Source of the DNA: Nocardia carnea
GTDB taxonomy: Bacteria > Actinomycetota > Actinomycetes > Mycobacteriales > Mycobacteriaceae
Direction of reading: 5' to 3'
Assembly: GCF_029869215.1 (NCBI RefSeq)
Contig: NZ_JARWPM010000445.1
Span: forward strand, 1-64,000
Length of the DNA: 64,000 nt
Shown here: piece after piece, positions 8,468-17,184 of the stretch
Position numbering within the stretch: the first letter of the stretch is position 1
How the letters are laid out: every line of letters begins with the position of its first letter
Made by a program: the position numbers and the translations under genes
The notes under the pieces: model-generated
What the model was told of the DNA's origin: nothing
The model's input: only the letters and a program-made list of their open reading frames with translations
Databases searched by the model: none

Positions 8468-9616
8468 CTAGACCCCGGACCACGTCGAGTGCACGTGGAC
8501 GCCGGATTTGTAACGTTGGGCGAGTTCGCGGCGGTGGGCGGCGGGGGAGCCGTAGAGGGTGCGGTCGAGGGTGGCGCGTTTGAGGTAGCGGTGGATTCCG
8601 CTTTCCCAGGTGTAGCCGAGGCCGCCGTGTAGTTGCATGGCTCGGCCGGCCACCCGGACGGCGGCCTCGCCGGTGAACGATTTCGCCATACTCACCGCGC
8701 GGCCGGCGTCGGATGCGCCTTCGGCCGTAGCGGACAGTGCGGTGGTGACCAGCCGGCGAGCGATCGTCAGGTCGACGAGCATATCGGCACAGGCGTGTTT
8801 GACCGCCTGGAAGGAACCGATGGGACGGCCGAACTGTTCGCGGACGCGGGCGTAGTCGACGGTCGCGTCCAGCATGGCGGCCGCGATGCCCAGGCTGTCG
8901 CAGGCAACCGCGAGGGCGGCCCGGTCGTAGAGCTGACGCAGCGGTTCGGCCGGACCGGGAGCGAACGAGAGAAACGACTCGGATGGCAGGGGCACGTCGA
9001 GTGCGGTGACCCGGCCGAACGAGCGGGTCTCGTCGACGACCGGCTGTTCGGTGACCTCCAGACCGGTGGCATCCGATTCGACCACGGCGACGCCGAGCCT
9101 GCCGTCGGCCGTGCGGGAGGGTACCAGCAGGACGGTTGCCGAGGAGGCCGCGAGCACATAGGCCGCCGTCCCGGACAACAAATATCGCGGACCGGTTTGG
9201 ACCAATTGGAAGGGGGGTACTATGCCTGCGGTGCCGGCACAGGCCGTTTCGCCGCCGGCCGCCGGCACCATATCTCCAGCGAGCACCGCCACGGGCAACG
9301 CAGTCCCCGCGACGGTCTCACGCAGTACCTCGTCGCGGCGGGTACTCGGCGCCAGCAGGTTCAGCGCGCCGATACCCGTCGCGGCGACCGCGGGATACGG
9401 GGTACGGGCAGCGGCCCGGCCGATCTCCTCGAGCAGAATCGCTGTTTCGGTGAATGTGGCGGCCGCCCCGTCGAATTCGTCGGCCGTTTCCAGCCCGGTC
9501 CAACCGGCCCGGGTCAGGGCAGGCCAGTCCACCGCGACCGCACCCGCCTTTCCCAGCAGCTCCCGCGCCACGGTCCGCAGTTCGTCGTGGAATTCCCGGA
9601 AGTCGCCGCTCATCAT
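8468..9616 (-). CDS. Acyl-CoA dehydrogenase, beta-type (non-catalytic) subunit
   Basis: 382-residue ACAD-fold protein. Recognisable segments are the FAD/substrate helix YARVREQFGRPIGSFQAVKH and the late QLHGGLGYTWESGIHRYLKR. The positions where the catalytic glutamate normally sits (helix G, or before the C-terminal Gly-Thr) carry other residues (LYDRAALAVA; TLYGSPAAHR). It is therefore likely the non-catalytic partner of the ACAD encoded directly upstream, as in the alpha2beta2 enzymes of steroid side-chain degradation. The ATG at 9616 overlaps the upstream stop (ATGATGA context). It is the last gene of the minus-strand operon starting at 14054. Confidence 0.84.
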   Translation of the reverse strand: MMSGDFREFHDELRTVARELLGKAGAVAVDWPALTRAGWTGLETADEFDGAAATFTETAILLEEIGRAAARTPYPAVAATGIGALNLLAPSTRRDEVLRETVAGTALPVAVLAGDMVPAAGGETACAGTAGIVPPFQLVQTGPRYLLSGTAAYVLAASSATVLLVPSRTADGRLGVAVVESDATGLEVTEQPVVDETRSFGRVTALDVPLPSESFLSFAPGPAEPLRQLYDRAALAVACDSLGIAAAMLDATVDYARVREQFGRPIGSFQAVKHACADMLVDLTIARRLVTTALSATAEGASDAGRAVSMAKSFTGEAAVRVAGRAMQLHGGLGYTWESGIHRYLKRATLDRTLYGSPAAHRRELAQRYKSGVHVHSTWSGV

Positions 9617-10821
9617 GTTCCCGCCGGTTCTCTGGGCAGGCCGAGCCCGCGCTCGCCGATGATGGTGCGCTGGATCTCGCTGCTGCCGCCGGGAATCGTC
9701 CACTCCCAGGAGCCGACGAAATCCAGCACCCAGGCACCGGATTCCCAGCCGCCCGACATGGGCTTGCGCAGTATCGCCTGGCCCGCCAGACCGCTGATCT
9801 CGGCGCCGAAATCGGTCATCCGCTGCAGGAGTTCGCTGTAGTACAGCTTGACGATGGAGGCGTCGGCCGGGCCCACGGTACCCGCGTCGTGCCGTTCGAC
9901 CAGATCTCGGCACAGCGCCCGCAGCCCGGTGAGTTCGGTTTCCAGCCGGGCCAGCCGGTCGGCGATCAGCGGGTCGTCCAGGGCGGGTCTGCCCGAGGCG
10001 TCCGGTTTCCGGCATTCCTCGACCAGCCATCCGAATCCCGCGTGGCCCAGGCGTTCGGCGAGTTCCAGCATGGTCAGGCCGCGTTCGGCGCCGAGCGTCT
10101 GCTGTGCGACCCGCCAGCCCCGGTTCACGCCGCCGATGAGGTTCGCGGCCGGGATCCGGACCTCGTCGAGGAAGATCTCGCAGAAATGGGATTCGCCGGT
10201 GGCCTGGCGGATCGGCCGGACCTCGACACCCGGGCTGCGCATATCCATCAGGAAGTACGAGATGCCCTGACGTTTGGGCGCTTCGGGGTCGGTGCGGGCC
10301 AGTAGCAGGCACCAGTCGGCGTAGTGCGCGCCGCTGGCCCACACTTTCTGGCCGGTGACCACGTAGTCGCCGCCGTCGCGGCGGGCCGTGGTGCGCAGCG
10401 CGGCGAGGTCGGAGCCGGCGCCCGGTTCGGAGAAACCCTGCACCCATAGTTCACCGTCGAGGATTGCGGGCAGATGCCGCTGCCGCTGGGCGTCGGTACC
10501 CGCGGCGAGCAGGGTGGCGGCGGCGTGGTGGATCGCCACGAACGCCAGCACCAGCCGCGGCGCGTCGTGGGCGGCGAGTTCCTGATAGAGCACGATCTGT
10601 TCGGGGATCGGCATCCCGCCGCCGTATTCACGCGGCCAGTGCGGTACCGCGTACCCCGCGGCGCGTAACTCCTGGAACCAGTGCTGCTGGAAGGCCACGA
10701 ATTCCGCGTCGGTGGCGCCGGTCTGAGTGCCACGCCAGCCGGCCGGGACATGGGTCCGGCACCACTGCCGCACCACCGCGCGGAATTCGGCGAGATCGTC
10801 CGGAGCAGTCGCGGCGCCCAC
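9613..10821 (-). CDS. Acyl-CoA dehydrogenase, alpha-type subunit
   Basis: 402-residue ACAD with the family signature GFSEPGAGSDLAALRTTA (about 134-151) and a C-terminal PGGSSEIQRTIIGERG. A glutamate is present in the helix-G region (LGAERGLTM), the position used as base by isovaleryl- and long-chain-type enzymes, so this is probably the catalytic subunit. It starts at GTG 10821, one base after the stop of the crotonase gene, and is coupled to the beta-type subunit at 8468. The pair would introduce a 2,3-double bond into a bulky acyl-CoA using FAD; the substrate is unknown. Confidence 0.87.
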   Translation of the reverse strand: MGAATAPDDLAEFRAVVRQWCRTHVPAGWRGTQTGATDAEFVAFQQHWFQELRAAGYAVPHWPREYGGGMPIPEQIVLYQELAAHDAPRLVLAFVAIHHAAATLLAAGTDAQRQRHLPAILDGELWVQGFSEPGAGSDLAALRTTARRDGGDYVVTGQKVWASGAHYADWCLLLARTDPEAPKRQGISYFLMDMRSPGVEVRPIRQATGESHFCEIFLDEVRIPAANLIGGVNRGWRVAQQTLGAERGLTMLELAERLGHAGFGWLVEECRKPDASGRPALDDPLIADRLARLETELTGLRALCRDLVERHDAGTVGPADASIVKLYYSELLQRMTDFGAEISGLAGQAILRKPMSGGWESGAWVLDFVGSWEWTIPGGSSEIQRTIIGERGLGLPREPAGT

Positions 10822-10822
10822 G

Positions 10823-11605
10823 CTATCGCCGAGCCCTTCCGCGCAGGGCTTCCAGGCGCTCCCGGTGTTCGGGCGACTGCATGGTCACCACCTCGGCCGC
10901 GAATCCGGCCTGCAACGGACCGGCCAGTGCTTGGGAAAGGTACATGTTCACCACGCGTTTGGTGCTGCGCAGCGCCTGCGGGGGTTGCTTCGCCAAACGA
11001 TCGGCGAGACCGCGCGCGGCCGTGCGCAATTCGCCGGCCGGCACCACTCGCGAGGCCAGCCCGAGCTCCACCGCGGTGGCGGCGTCGATCCGGTCACCGG
11101 TGTAGAGGTATTCGCGGGTGCGCAGAATCGGGGTCAGCAACGGCCAGAACGCGGCGCCCCCGTCACCGGCCACCAGCCCGACCGCGACATGCGGGTCGGC
11201 GAGGTGGGCGCGGTCGGAGATGAGCACGATATCGCAGAGGATCGCGATACTGGCGCCCAGCCCGACGGCCGGACCGTTGACCGCGGCGATCACCGGCAGC
11301 GGGCAGCGCAGCAGCTCTTCGATGATCTCCGCGCCTTCGCGGATGCTCTCGTCGCGGGCGACGGGATCGTCGAGGAACGAGGTGATCCAGTCCAGGTCAC
11401 CGCCGGCGCTGAAGGCGCGTCCCGCCCCGGTCAGGATCACCACCCGCGCCGCGGTATCGGCCGCCAGTTGCCGCCACACCTGGGCCAGCGCCCGGTGCAG
11501 ATCCGCGTTCACCGCGTTCAGCTCGTCCGGGCGGTTGATGGTGACGATGCGCACCGGACCGTCGGCGGTGACGGTGAGCACCTCGGGCAGGTCGTACCAC
11601 ATCAC
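10823..11605 (-). CDS. Crotonase-family protein lacking both hydratase glutamates
   Basis: 260-residue enoyl-CoA hydratase/isomerase superfamily member with oxyanion-hole segments AFSAGGDL and GPAVGLGAS. In canonical hydratases one glutamate lies in the GGGxEL segment and another in the PE motif about 20 residues on. Here these read GLGASIAILCD and ADPHVAVGL, so both are replaced (by Ser and His). A simple hydratase is therefore unlikely; isomerase, hydrolase, lyase or another CoA-thioester chemistry is possible. It lies between the two ACAD pairs in one operon. A second protein with the same substitutions is encoded at 53276. Confidence 0.82.
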   Translation of the reverse strand: MMWYDLPEVLTVTADGPVRIVTINRPDELNAVNADLHRALAQVWRQLAADTAARVVILTGAGRAFSAGGDLDWITSFLDDPVARDESIREGAEIIEELLRCPLPVIAAVNGPAVGLGASIAILCDIVLISDRAHLADPHVAVGLVAGDGGAAFWPLLTPILRTREYLYTGDRIDAATAVELGLASRVVPAGELRTAARGLADRLAKQPPQALRSTKRVVNMYLSQALAGPLQAGFAAEVVTMQSPEHRERLEALRGRARR

Positions 11606-11608
11606 GCC

Positions 11609-12577
11609 TCACCCTCCGTCGGAGAACAATCCGGCCAGACCGCGGCGGCCGATCCGGCTCGTCAGCGCTTCCTCGGTGCCCACCGCGCCCGCCGGTAACC
11701 GGCGCAGCGGCAAACTGTAACGCGACAGCCAGGACAGTGTGTTCTCATCGCAGAAACCGACGGCACCGTGTAGTTGATGCGCGACCCGGAACACGATATC
11801 GGCGGCCTCGATCGCGGCGAGCCGCAAGGCCAGCGCATCGTCGACCGCCTCCGCACGACCGGCCTGGATGCTCCACAGCGCGTACCGGGCCAGTACATCG
11901 AGCCCCCGCCGCTCGACCTCGGCATCGGTGAGCTGGAACTGCACCCCCTGGAATTCGGCCAGCGGCCGGCCGAATTGTTCCCGGACCCGCACATGGGCGC
12001 GGGTCAGTTCCAGCGCGCGGTCCAGCATGCCCAGCAGGGTCCAGCACGGCAGGGTCAGGGCCAGCGCAAGACCATCGCGCCCGTCGCCCTCCAGGGGACG
12101 GATATCCAGTGGGACGACAAAGGCCGATTCGCGCGCCGAAGCCGTGGGCGTACCGATGGATGCCGCCCCGCGCACCCCGTCCAGCGATACGGTCGCCCAG
12201 CGCAGATCGATACCTTCCACGGCGCCGGCGGGCTCGATATCCGCGACCGCGATCAGCCCGTCATAGCCGGGGTCGTCCGTCCTGGCCAGCCGTTCCGCCA
12301 CCGGGTACGGCGCCGTCCAGTACCCGGTGGCCCGGCATACCGCCGCAGCCGCCTCGAGTTCGACGGGGTCGCGCCGCGGCGCCAGGTCCCATACGCCCAG
12401 CGCACCGAGGACCGGCTCGACCAGTGGTCCCCGGCCGCCCGGGTCGCGTTCCGCACGCTGCACGAGTTCGTCGCCCCCCGCCACTCCCAGGGCGCGCACG
12501 ACCTCCCGTCCGAATTCTTGTGCTTCCGCCGCGAGTTCGAGCTGTACCTCGTGGGACGCGGGGCCGGATGTACTCAC
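11609..12577 (-). CDS. Acyl-CoA dehydrogenase, beta-type (non-catalytic) subunit
   Basis: 322-residue, shortened ACAD-like protein. The helix RAHVRVREQFGRPLAEFQGV and the VAHQLHGAVGFCDENTLSWL segment identify the fold. The helix-G region reads LLGMLDRALEL without the base glutamate, and the C-terminus has no EGT/EIQ motif. It is probably the structural partner of the ACAD at 12819. The GTG at 12577 is preceded by GGAGGAG and overlaps the stop of the 82-codon frame between the two genes. Confidence 0.8.
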   Translation of the reverse strand: MSTSGPASHEVQLELAAEAQEFGREVVRALGVAGGDELVQRAERDPGGRGPLVEPVLGALGVWDLAPRRDPVELEAAAAVCRATGYWTAPYPVAERLARTDDPGYDGLIAVADIEPAGAVEGIDLRWATVSLDGVRGAASIGTPTASARESAFVVPLDIRPLEGDGRDGLALALTLPCWTLLGMLDRALELTRAHVRVREQFGRPLAEFQGVQFQLTDAEVERRGLDVLARYALWSIQAGRAEAVDDALALRLAAIEAADIVFRVAHQLHGAVGFCDENTLSWLSRYSLPLRRLPAGAVGTEEALTSRIGRRGLAGLFSDGG

Positions 12578-12822
12578 GATGCCCTCCTCCGCCGGCCGCG
12601 ATAACCGCGCCGGTTGCGGGCGGCTACCCCCTCTTCGCCCGGCATCCGCACCGAGGCTGTGCGGTCACGACCGGTGTCGCGCAGCCGGGCCCGGTGGGAA
12701 CGCTTCTGCGGCATCGGATCCCGCCGGTCGTTCGCATTGCCGAAGTCCTCGCGTGGCTCCACTCGCGGCGGAACCGCCGTAGCAGTGCCGCGAGGTCCGT
12801 TCGTCGTAGCCGGCTCGCTCAT
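12574..12822 (-). CDS. Possible small Arg-rich protein coupled at both ends
   Basis: 82-codon frame between the alpha- and beta-type ACAD genes. Its ATG overlaps the upstream stop (ATGA) and its stop overlaps the downstream GTG (GTGA), so ribosomes could read alpha, this frame and beta in series. The product is very rich in Arg, Pro and Gly with no recognisable domain, and GC-rich non-coding DNA can produce such frames by chance. The coupling at both ends is the main argument that it is translated. Confidence 0.4.
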   Translation of the reverse strand: MSEPATTNGPRGTATAVPPRVEPREDFGNANDRRDPMPQKRSHRARLRDTGRDRTASVRMPGEEGVAARNRRGYRGRRRRAS

Positions 12823-14054
12823 GACCGGCCCTGCCCCGGCAGCGAGCCGAGGCTCTTTCCCGCTCCGGCCCCGTTCCGTCCCGGCCGTAGCGCCGCGCCC
12901 GCGCTGCCCGGCCCGGACAGCAATTCCCGGGCCAGCAGGATGCGCTGCACTTCGATACTGCCGGAGGCCACCGTGGCGGCATTGGCGTAACGCCAGTGAT
13001 CCTGGACCGCGCGCCGGTAGCGGCGGCGGGCCTCGTTGTCGGCGGGGACCGCCGCGCTGAGTTCCACCAGGACTTCGGCACTCTCCTGGTCGAGCCGGGT
13101 CACCGCGATCCGATACGCTGCCGCGTCGCCCGGGGCCACGGTACCCGAATCCTGCAGTGAGACAACCTGGTACGCGAGCAGCCGGGCGCGGCGGCAGCGG
13201 GTGAGCATCCGCGCCCAGCGCCCGCGCAGGGTCGCGGGAATATCGTCCCAGTGCTCGCCGAGCACCTCGGGCGCGGCGTGCAGGAGGCGTTCGCAGCGGG
13301 CATAACGGGCGATACCCACCCGTTCGAAGGCCAGCACTTCCTGGACGACCGACCAGCCGTTGTCCACCGAACCCAGCACATCGGCCTCGGTCGCGCGGAC
13401 TCCGTCGAAAAACACTTCGTTCAGGTGATGCGGCCCGAGCATCGCGTCGATGGGGCGCACAGTGATCCCCGGATCCGACATCGGCAGCAGGAAAACCGTG
13501 AGCCCCTGCTGTTTACGCCCCCCCTTCGAGGTGCGGGCCAGCAGGAAGCACCATTGCGCCATGGTGGCGTAGGAGGTCCAGATCTTCTGCCCCGAGATGG
13601 ACCAGCCGTCGCCGTCGGCGCGGGCCGTGGTGCGCAGCGACGCCAGGTCGGAGCCGGCGTCGGGTTCACTGAAGCCCTGGCACCAGATCACCTCGCCGCG
13701 CGCGATCGGCGGAAGGTGTTTGCGCCGCTGTTCCGGCGTGCCGTGCCGCATGATGGTCGGGCCGACCCAGTTGACTCCCATGTACTGCGCGCCGCGTGGT
13801 TCGTGTTGCGCCCACATCTCCTCGCGCACCACGGTCTGCTCCCAGACCGAGGCGCCGCGGCCGCCGAACTCCTCCGGCCACGCCAGGCACAACAACCCGC
13901 GTTCGGCCAGGGTCGCGCAGAAGCGCTGAGCGATATCGAGATCGGCGGGATCATCGGTGAAGGCGCCCAGATAGCCGGCGGGGACCTCGTCGGCGATCAA
14001 CCGGCGTAGCTCGCCGCGGAGCTCCCCGGCGGTCGCACCCATCGTGAAGTCCAT
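12819..14054 (-). CDS. Acyl-CoA dehydrogenase, alpha-type subunit
   Basis: 411-residue ACAD: GFSEPDAGSDLASLRTTA near 128-145, the ISGQKIWTSYA strand, and the C-terminal ASGSIEVQRILLAREL. The helix-G glutamate is present (VLAFERVGIAR). It is the first gene of a tightly coupled minus-strand operon (this gene, the 82-codon frame, beta subunit, crotonase, second alpha, second beta). A ~25-residue Gly/Ala/Arg-rich tail follows the ACAD domain. An inverted repeat lies 17-32 bp upstream of the ATG at 14054. Confidence 0.87.
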   Translation of the reverse strand: MDFTMGATAGELRGELRRLIADEVPAGYLGAFTDDPADLDIAQRFCATLAERGLLCLAWPEEFGGRGASVWEQTVVREEMWAQHEPRGAQYMGVNWVGPTIMRHGTPEQRRKHLPPIARGEVIWCQGFSEPDAGSDLASLRTTARADGDGWSISGQKIWTSYATMAQWCFLLARTSKGGRKQQGLTVFLLPMSDPGITVRPIDAMLGPHHLNEVFFDGVRATEADVLGSVDNGWSVVQEVLAFERVGIARYARCERLLHAAPEVLGEHWDDIPATLRGRWARMLTRCRRARLLAYQVVSLQDSGTVAPGDAAAYRIAVTRLDQESAEVLVELSAAVPADNEARRRYRRAVQDHWRYANAATVASGSIEVQRILLARELLSGPGSAGAALRPGRNGAGAGKSLGSLPGQGRS

Positions 14055-14070
14055 GGGCGTACATTACGTT

Positions 14071-14086
14071 AATCCTAACAAGGATT
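14071..14086. promoter_or_regulatory. Inverted repeat AATCCT-AACA-AGGATT upstream of ACAD operon
   Basis: Perfect 6-bp arms with a 4-base centre lie 17 bp before the ATG of the ACAD operon at 14054, inside an AT-rich stretch that is unusual here. It differs from the GAGAAT palindrome and could be an operator for a different regulator, or a short hairpin between the TetR stop (14153) and the operon. Confidence 0.4.
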
Positions 14087-14152
14087 GCAATGTTTGCTGT
14101 GTTGGCGCCGGGCGGGCCCGCGCCCCACCCGACACCACAGCGGGCAGCGGGC

Positions 14153-14773
14153 TCAGCAACCTCCGGACGACTCCCGTTCCCCGCCCGGGTCCACCTCCCC
14201 GGCAGCCACGCACAGGCAGAAATCGGCCAACCGCTCCACCTCCCTCGCCGACGGCTCGGCGTGCGACCACAGGTACTCCGACAACTTGCCGACGATCGCG
14301 TACGCGACCAGGCCCGCACAGAACTCCGCGTTGCGCACGCCGAGTTCGGCGAACGGCCCGTGCAGCAGCACCGCCAGCCGCTGTGGCGCCGAACCGGCCT
14401 GCCCGGCAACCAGATCCGCCCCGAGCGCGCCGGTCTGGCACAGCACCGCCCGGGTATCGGCCGCGCTGGCCTCCCCCGCCTGCGCCAGAATCGCCGCCAC
14501 CCAGCTTCGCACGCGGTCCTCGGGACGCGACTCCTTCGCCATCCGGTGCGCGACATAGTCCGCCAGCCGTTCCGCGCCGTCGGCCAGCACCGCCGCCATC
14601 AACTCGTCCTTGGAACGGAAATGCCGATAGAACGCGTCGTTGGACAACCCGGCGGCGGCCACGATATCGGCCACCCGCGGACGCGCGTTCGGGCCACACC
14701 GCCGCACCTGGTCGAGTGCCGCGTCCAGCAGGCGGCGGATCTCGCCGGCGTATTCGGCCTCCCGTTCGGCCAC
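14153..14773 (-). CDS. TetR-family transcriptional regulator
   Basis: TetR repressor. The DNA-binding domain is clear: a first helix EIRRLLDAALDQVRR, then RVADIVAAAGLSNDAFYRHF with the recognition helix and FRSKDELMAAVL. The C-terminal ligand domain is about 140 residues. GTG 14773 gives 206 residues, the typical size. An in-frame GTG at 14833 would add 20 residues and place the start inside the operator, so the start is uncertain. It is divergent from the ACAD at 14870, and the shared intergenic region carries two copies of the window-wide palindrome. It is a candidate for the regulator of the whole regulon; an acyl-CoA ligand would be typical but is not shown. Confidence 0.87.
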   Translation of the reverse strand: MAEREAEYAGEIRRLLDAALDQVRRCGPNARPRVADIVAAAGLSNDAFYRHFRSKDELMAAVLADGAERLADYVAHRMAKESRPEDRVRSWVAAILAQAGEASAADTRAVLCQTGALGADLVAGQAGSAPQRLAVLLHGPFAELGVRNAEFCAGLVAYAIVGKLSEYLWSHAEPSAREVERLADFCLCVAAGEVDPGGERESSGGC

Positions 14774-14812
14774 CGCCTTCCGGGCGATCCGGCCGACCAG
14801 CCCCGACCCCGG

Positions 14813-14848
14813 AAGAATTGCATTCTTTTCCACAAGAAGGATATTCTC
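14813..14848. promoter_or_regulatory. Tandem operators between TetR and ACAD (site pair B)
   Basis: AAGAATTGCATTCTT (14813-14827) and AAGAAGGATATTCTC (14834-14848) match the GAGAAT-N3-ATTCTC palindrome with centres 21 bp apart, the same geometry as pair A. TTGCAT (14818-14823) and TATTCT (14842-14847), 18 bp apart, form a plausible promoter for the ACAD at 14870, so both core elements are covered by operators. The region is also upstream of the divergent TetR gene, which fits autoregulation. Confidence 0.72.
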
Positions 14849-14869
14849 ACCTGACGAGAGGAGGCGCAA

Positions 14870-16171
14870 ATGGCATGGGATTTCGAGACCGAACCCGATT
14901 TCCAGGAGAAGCTGGACTGGGCCGATAGATTCGTCCGGGACGAGGTGGAACCACTCGACCTCGTCTGGCCGCATCAGCAATTCGTGCCACTGGAGGGCGC
15001 CCGGCGGGCAGCGATCGATCCGCTCAAACAACGCGTCCGGGAGCAGGGCCTGTGGGCGACCCATCTGGGGCCCGAGCTGGGCGGTCAGGGCTACGGGCAG
15101 CTGAAACTCGCACTGCTCAACGAGATCTTGGGCCGTAGTTCCTGGGCACCGATCGTCTTCGGCTGCCAGGCGCCGGATACGGGCAACGCCGAGATCATCG
15201 CCCACTACGGCACCGAAGCGCAGAAAGCGAAGTACCTGCGGCCGCTGCTCGACGGCGAACTGTTCTCCTGTTACTCGATGACCGAACCCCACGCCGGGGC
15301 CGACCCGACACTGTTCCGCACCCGGGCCGTGCGCGACGGTGACGAGTGGGTGCTCAACGGCCGGAAGTTCTTCTCCTCCAACGCCCGTACGGCGTCATTC
15401 CTCATCGTCATGGCGGTGACGGACCCGGACGTGAGCCCCTACAAAGGCATGTCGATGTTCCTGGTGCCCGCCGATACCCCGGGTATCGAGATCGAACGCA
15501 ATATCGGGCTGGCCGGGGAACCGCTGAACGACGGATCACACGCGCTCATCCACTACCACGACGTCCGGGTGCCCGCCGAAGCGCTGCTCGGCGGCGAGGG
15601 CCAGGCGTTCGTCATCGCGCAGACCCGGCTCGGCGGCGGCCGGATCCACCACGCCATGCGCACGATCGGCCTGGCACAGAAGGCGCTGGACATGATGTGC
15701 GAACGGGCGCTGAGCCGGGAAACCGCCGGCAGCCGGCTCGCGGACAAACAGTTCGTGCAGGGCTATATCGCCGACTCCTACGCCCAGCTCACCCAGTTCC
15801 GGCTGATGGTGCTGTACACGGCCTGGGAGATCGACAGATACAACGACTACAAGAAGGTCCGCAAGGATATCGCCGCGGTGAAGATCGCGATGCCGGCGGT
15901 GCTGCACGATATCGCCTGGCGGGCCATGCAGGTACACGGCGCCCTCGGCACCACCAACGAGATGCCGTTCTTCACCATGATCCACGGCGCCGGGGTCATG
16001 GGGCTGGCCGACGGCCCCACCGAGGTGCACAAGATGACTGTCGCCAAGCAGGTGCTGCGCGATTACCGGCCCAGCGCGGACGACTGGCCGACCGAGTGGA
16101 TACCCCGGCGGCTGGCCGCGGCCCGCGTCAAATACGCCGAATACCTGGACATCGAGGCGGACAACCTGTGA
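14870..16171 (+). CDS. ACAD10/11-like acyl-CoA dehydrogenase
   Basis: 433-residue ACAD with MTEPHAGADPTLFRTRAV (about 138-155) and the late MQVHGALGTTNEMPFF. The C-terminal active-site segment reads LADGPTEVHK, with Asp-Gly where medium-chain ACADs have Glu-Gly; this ADGPxEVH pattern is typical of ACAD10/ACAD11-type enzymes. It is followed without a gap (GTGA) by an APH-type kinase gene. In ACAD10/11 the kinase and dehydrogenase are one polypeptide, and in the bacterial Lva system they are separate proteins acting on 4-hydroxyacyl-CoA. The RBS GAGAGGAGG follows operator pair B directly. A role in 4-hydroxyacyl-CoA catabolism is inferred. Confidence 0.86.
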   Translation: MAWDFETEPDFQEKLDWADRFVRDEVEPLDLVWPHQQFVPLEGARRAAIDPLKQRVREQGLWATHLGPELGGQGYGQLKLALLNEILGRSSWAPIVFGCQAPDTGNAEIIAHYGTEAQKAKYLRPLLDGELFSCYSMTEPHAGADPTLFRTRAVRDGDEWVLNGRKFFSSNARTASFLIVMAVTDPDVSPYKGMSMFLVPADTPGIEIERNIGLAGEPLNDGSHALIHYHDVRVPAEALLGGEGQAFVIAQTRLGGGRIHHAMRTIGLAQKALDMMCERALSRETAGSRLADKQFVQGYIADSYAQLTQFRLMVLYTAWEIDRYNDYKKVRKDIAAVKIAMPAVLHDIAWRAMQVHGALGTTNEMPFFTMIHGAGVMGLADGPTEVHKMTVAKQVLRDYRPSADDWPTEWIPRRLAAARVKYAEYLDIEADNL

Positions 16172-17184
16172 TCGACTTCGCGCCGCTGGCGAATTGGATG
16201 GACGAGTCCGGGCTTCCGGGCAAGGGCGAACCGCTACGGACCCGGTTTCTGTCCGGCGGTACGCAGAACGAGATCTACGAGATCACCCGCGGAGAGCACC
16301 GGTGCGTACTGCGCATCCCGCCCGCGCACGCCCCGGCCGACCGGGACATGGGAATCCTGCGGGAATGGCGGATCATCGAAGCACTGGACGGCACCGAGGT
16401 GCCGCATACCCCCGCCGTCGCGGTCTGCACCGACACCTCCGTACTCGGCCGCACCTTCTATCTGATGGGTTTCGTCGACGGCTGGTCTCCGATGGATCTG
16501 CGCCGGGTCTGGCCCGCGCCGTTCGATACCGACCCCGCCGCCCGCGCGGGACTGGCCTACCAGCTCGCCGAGGGTATCGCTCTGCTGTCCAAGGTGGATT
16601 GGCGTGAACGCGGCCTGCACGACCTGGGCCGGCCGGACGGATTCCACGAACGCCAGGTCGCCCGGTGGACCGGATTCTTCGAGCGGATCAAGGGCCGCGA
16701 GCTCGAGGGGATGGACACCGCGACCCGCTGGCTGCGCGACCACCGCCCGCTCGACTACATTCCCGGCCTCATGCACGGCGACTACCAGTTCGCCAATGTC
16801 ATGTACCGCCACGGTGCCCCCGCGCGGCTCGCCGCGATCGTGGACTGGGAGATGGGCACGGTCGGCGATCCGAAGCTGGATCTCGCGTGGATGGTGCAGG
16901 GCTGGCCGGAGGATACGTCGGTACCCGACGAGTCCGGTTATGTGGATATGCGCGATATGCCCTCTCGCGATCAGGTGGTGGCGCACTATTCGGAGGTGTC
17001 CGGACGCCAGGTCGACGATCTCGACTACTACCTGGTGCTGGCCCAATGGAAACTCGCCATCGTGCTGGAACAGGGTTTTCAGCGCGCGGGCGACGATGTG
17101 AAATTGCAGTCCTTCGGCCCGATCGTTCCCCAGCTCATGCGGTCGGCCGCCGAACTCGCCGAAACAACGGAGTACACGTCATGA
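16168..17184 (+). CDS. APH-family kinase, LvaA/ACAD10-11 kinase-like
   Basis: 338-residue aminoglycoside-phosphotransferase-fold kinase. The catalytic loop is LMHGDYQFANVMYR (His-Gly-Asp with the downstream Asn) and the metal-binding motif is AIVDWEMGTVGDPKLDL. The N-terminal lobe carries FLSGGTQNEIYEI. In this neighbourhood an antibiotic target is unlikely. Kinases of this type next to ACADs phosphorylate the 4-hydroxyl of 4-hydroxyacyl-CoAs (Pseudomonas LvaA; human ACAD10/11), allowing elimination to an enoyl-CoA. GTG 16168 overlaps the ACAD stop, and its own stop overlaps the next ATG, so the three genes are coupled. Confidence 0.83.
   Translation: MIDFAPLANWMDESGLPGKGEPLRTRFLSGGTQNEIYEITRGEHRCVLRIPPAHAPADRDMGILREWRIIEALDGTEVPHTPAVAVCTDTSVLGRTFYLMGFVDGWSPMDLRRVWPAPFDTDPAARAGLAYQLAEGIALLSKVDWRERGLHDLGRPDGFHERQVARWTGFFERIKGRELEGMDTATRWLRDHRPLDYIPGLMHGDYQFANVMYRHGAPARLAAIVDWEMGTVGDPKLDLAWMVQGWPEDTSVPDESGYVDMRDMPSRDQVVAHYSEVSGRQVDDLDYYLVLAQWKLAIVLEQGFQRAGDDVKLQSFGPIVPQLMRSAAELAETTEYTS

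Noticed and set aside
14774-15292. Upstream extension of the TetR frame
   Set aside because: It runs through the promoter region and antisense to the ACAD at 14870; the HTH domain begins after 14773.
16168-17184. Aminoglycoside resistance kinase
   Set aside because: The fold is APH, but coupling to an ACAD and a hydratase and the ACAD10/11 parallel make a CoA-metabolism role much more likely.
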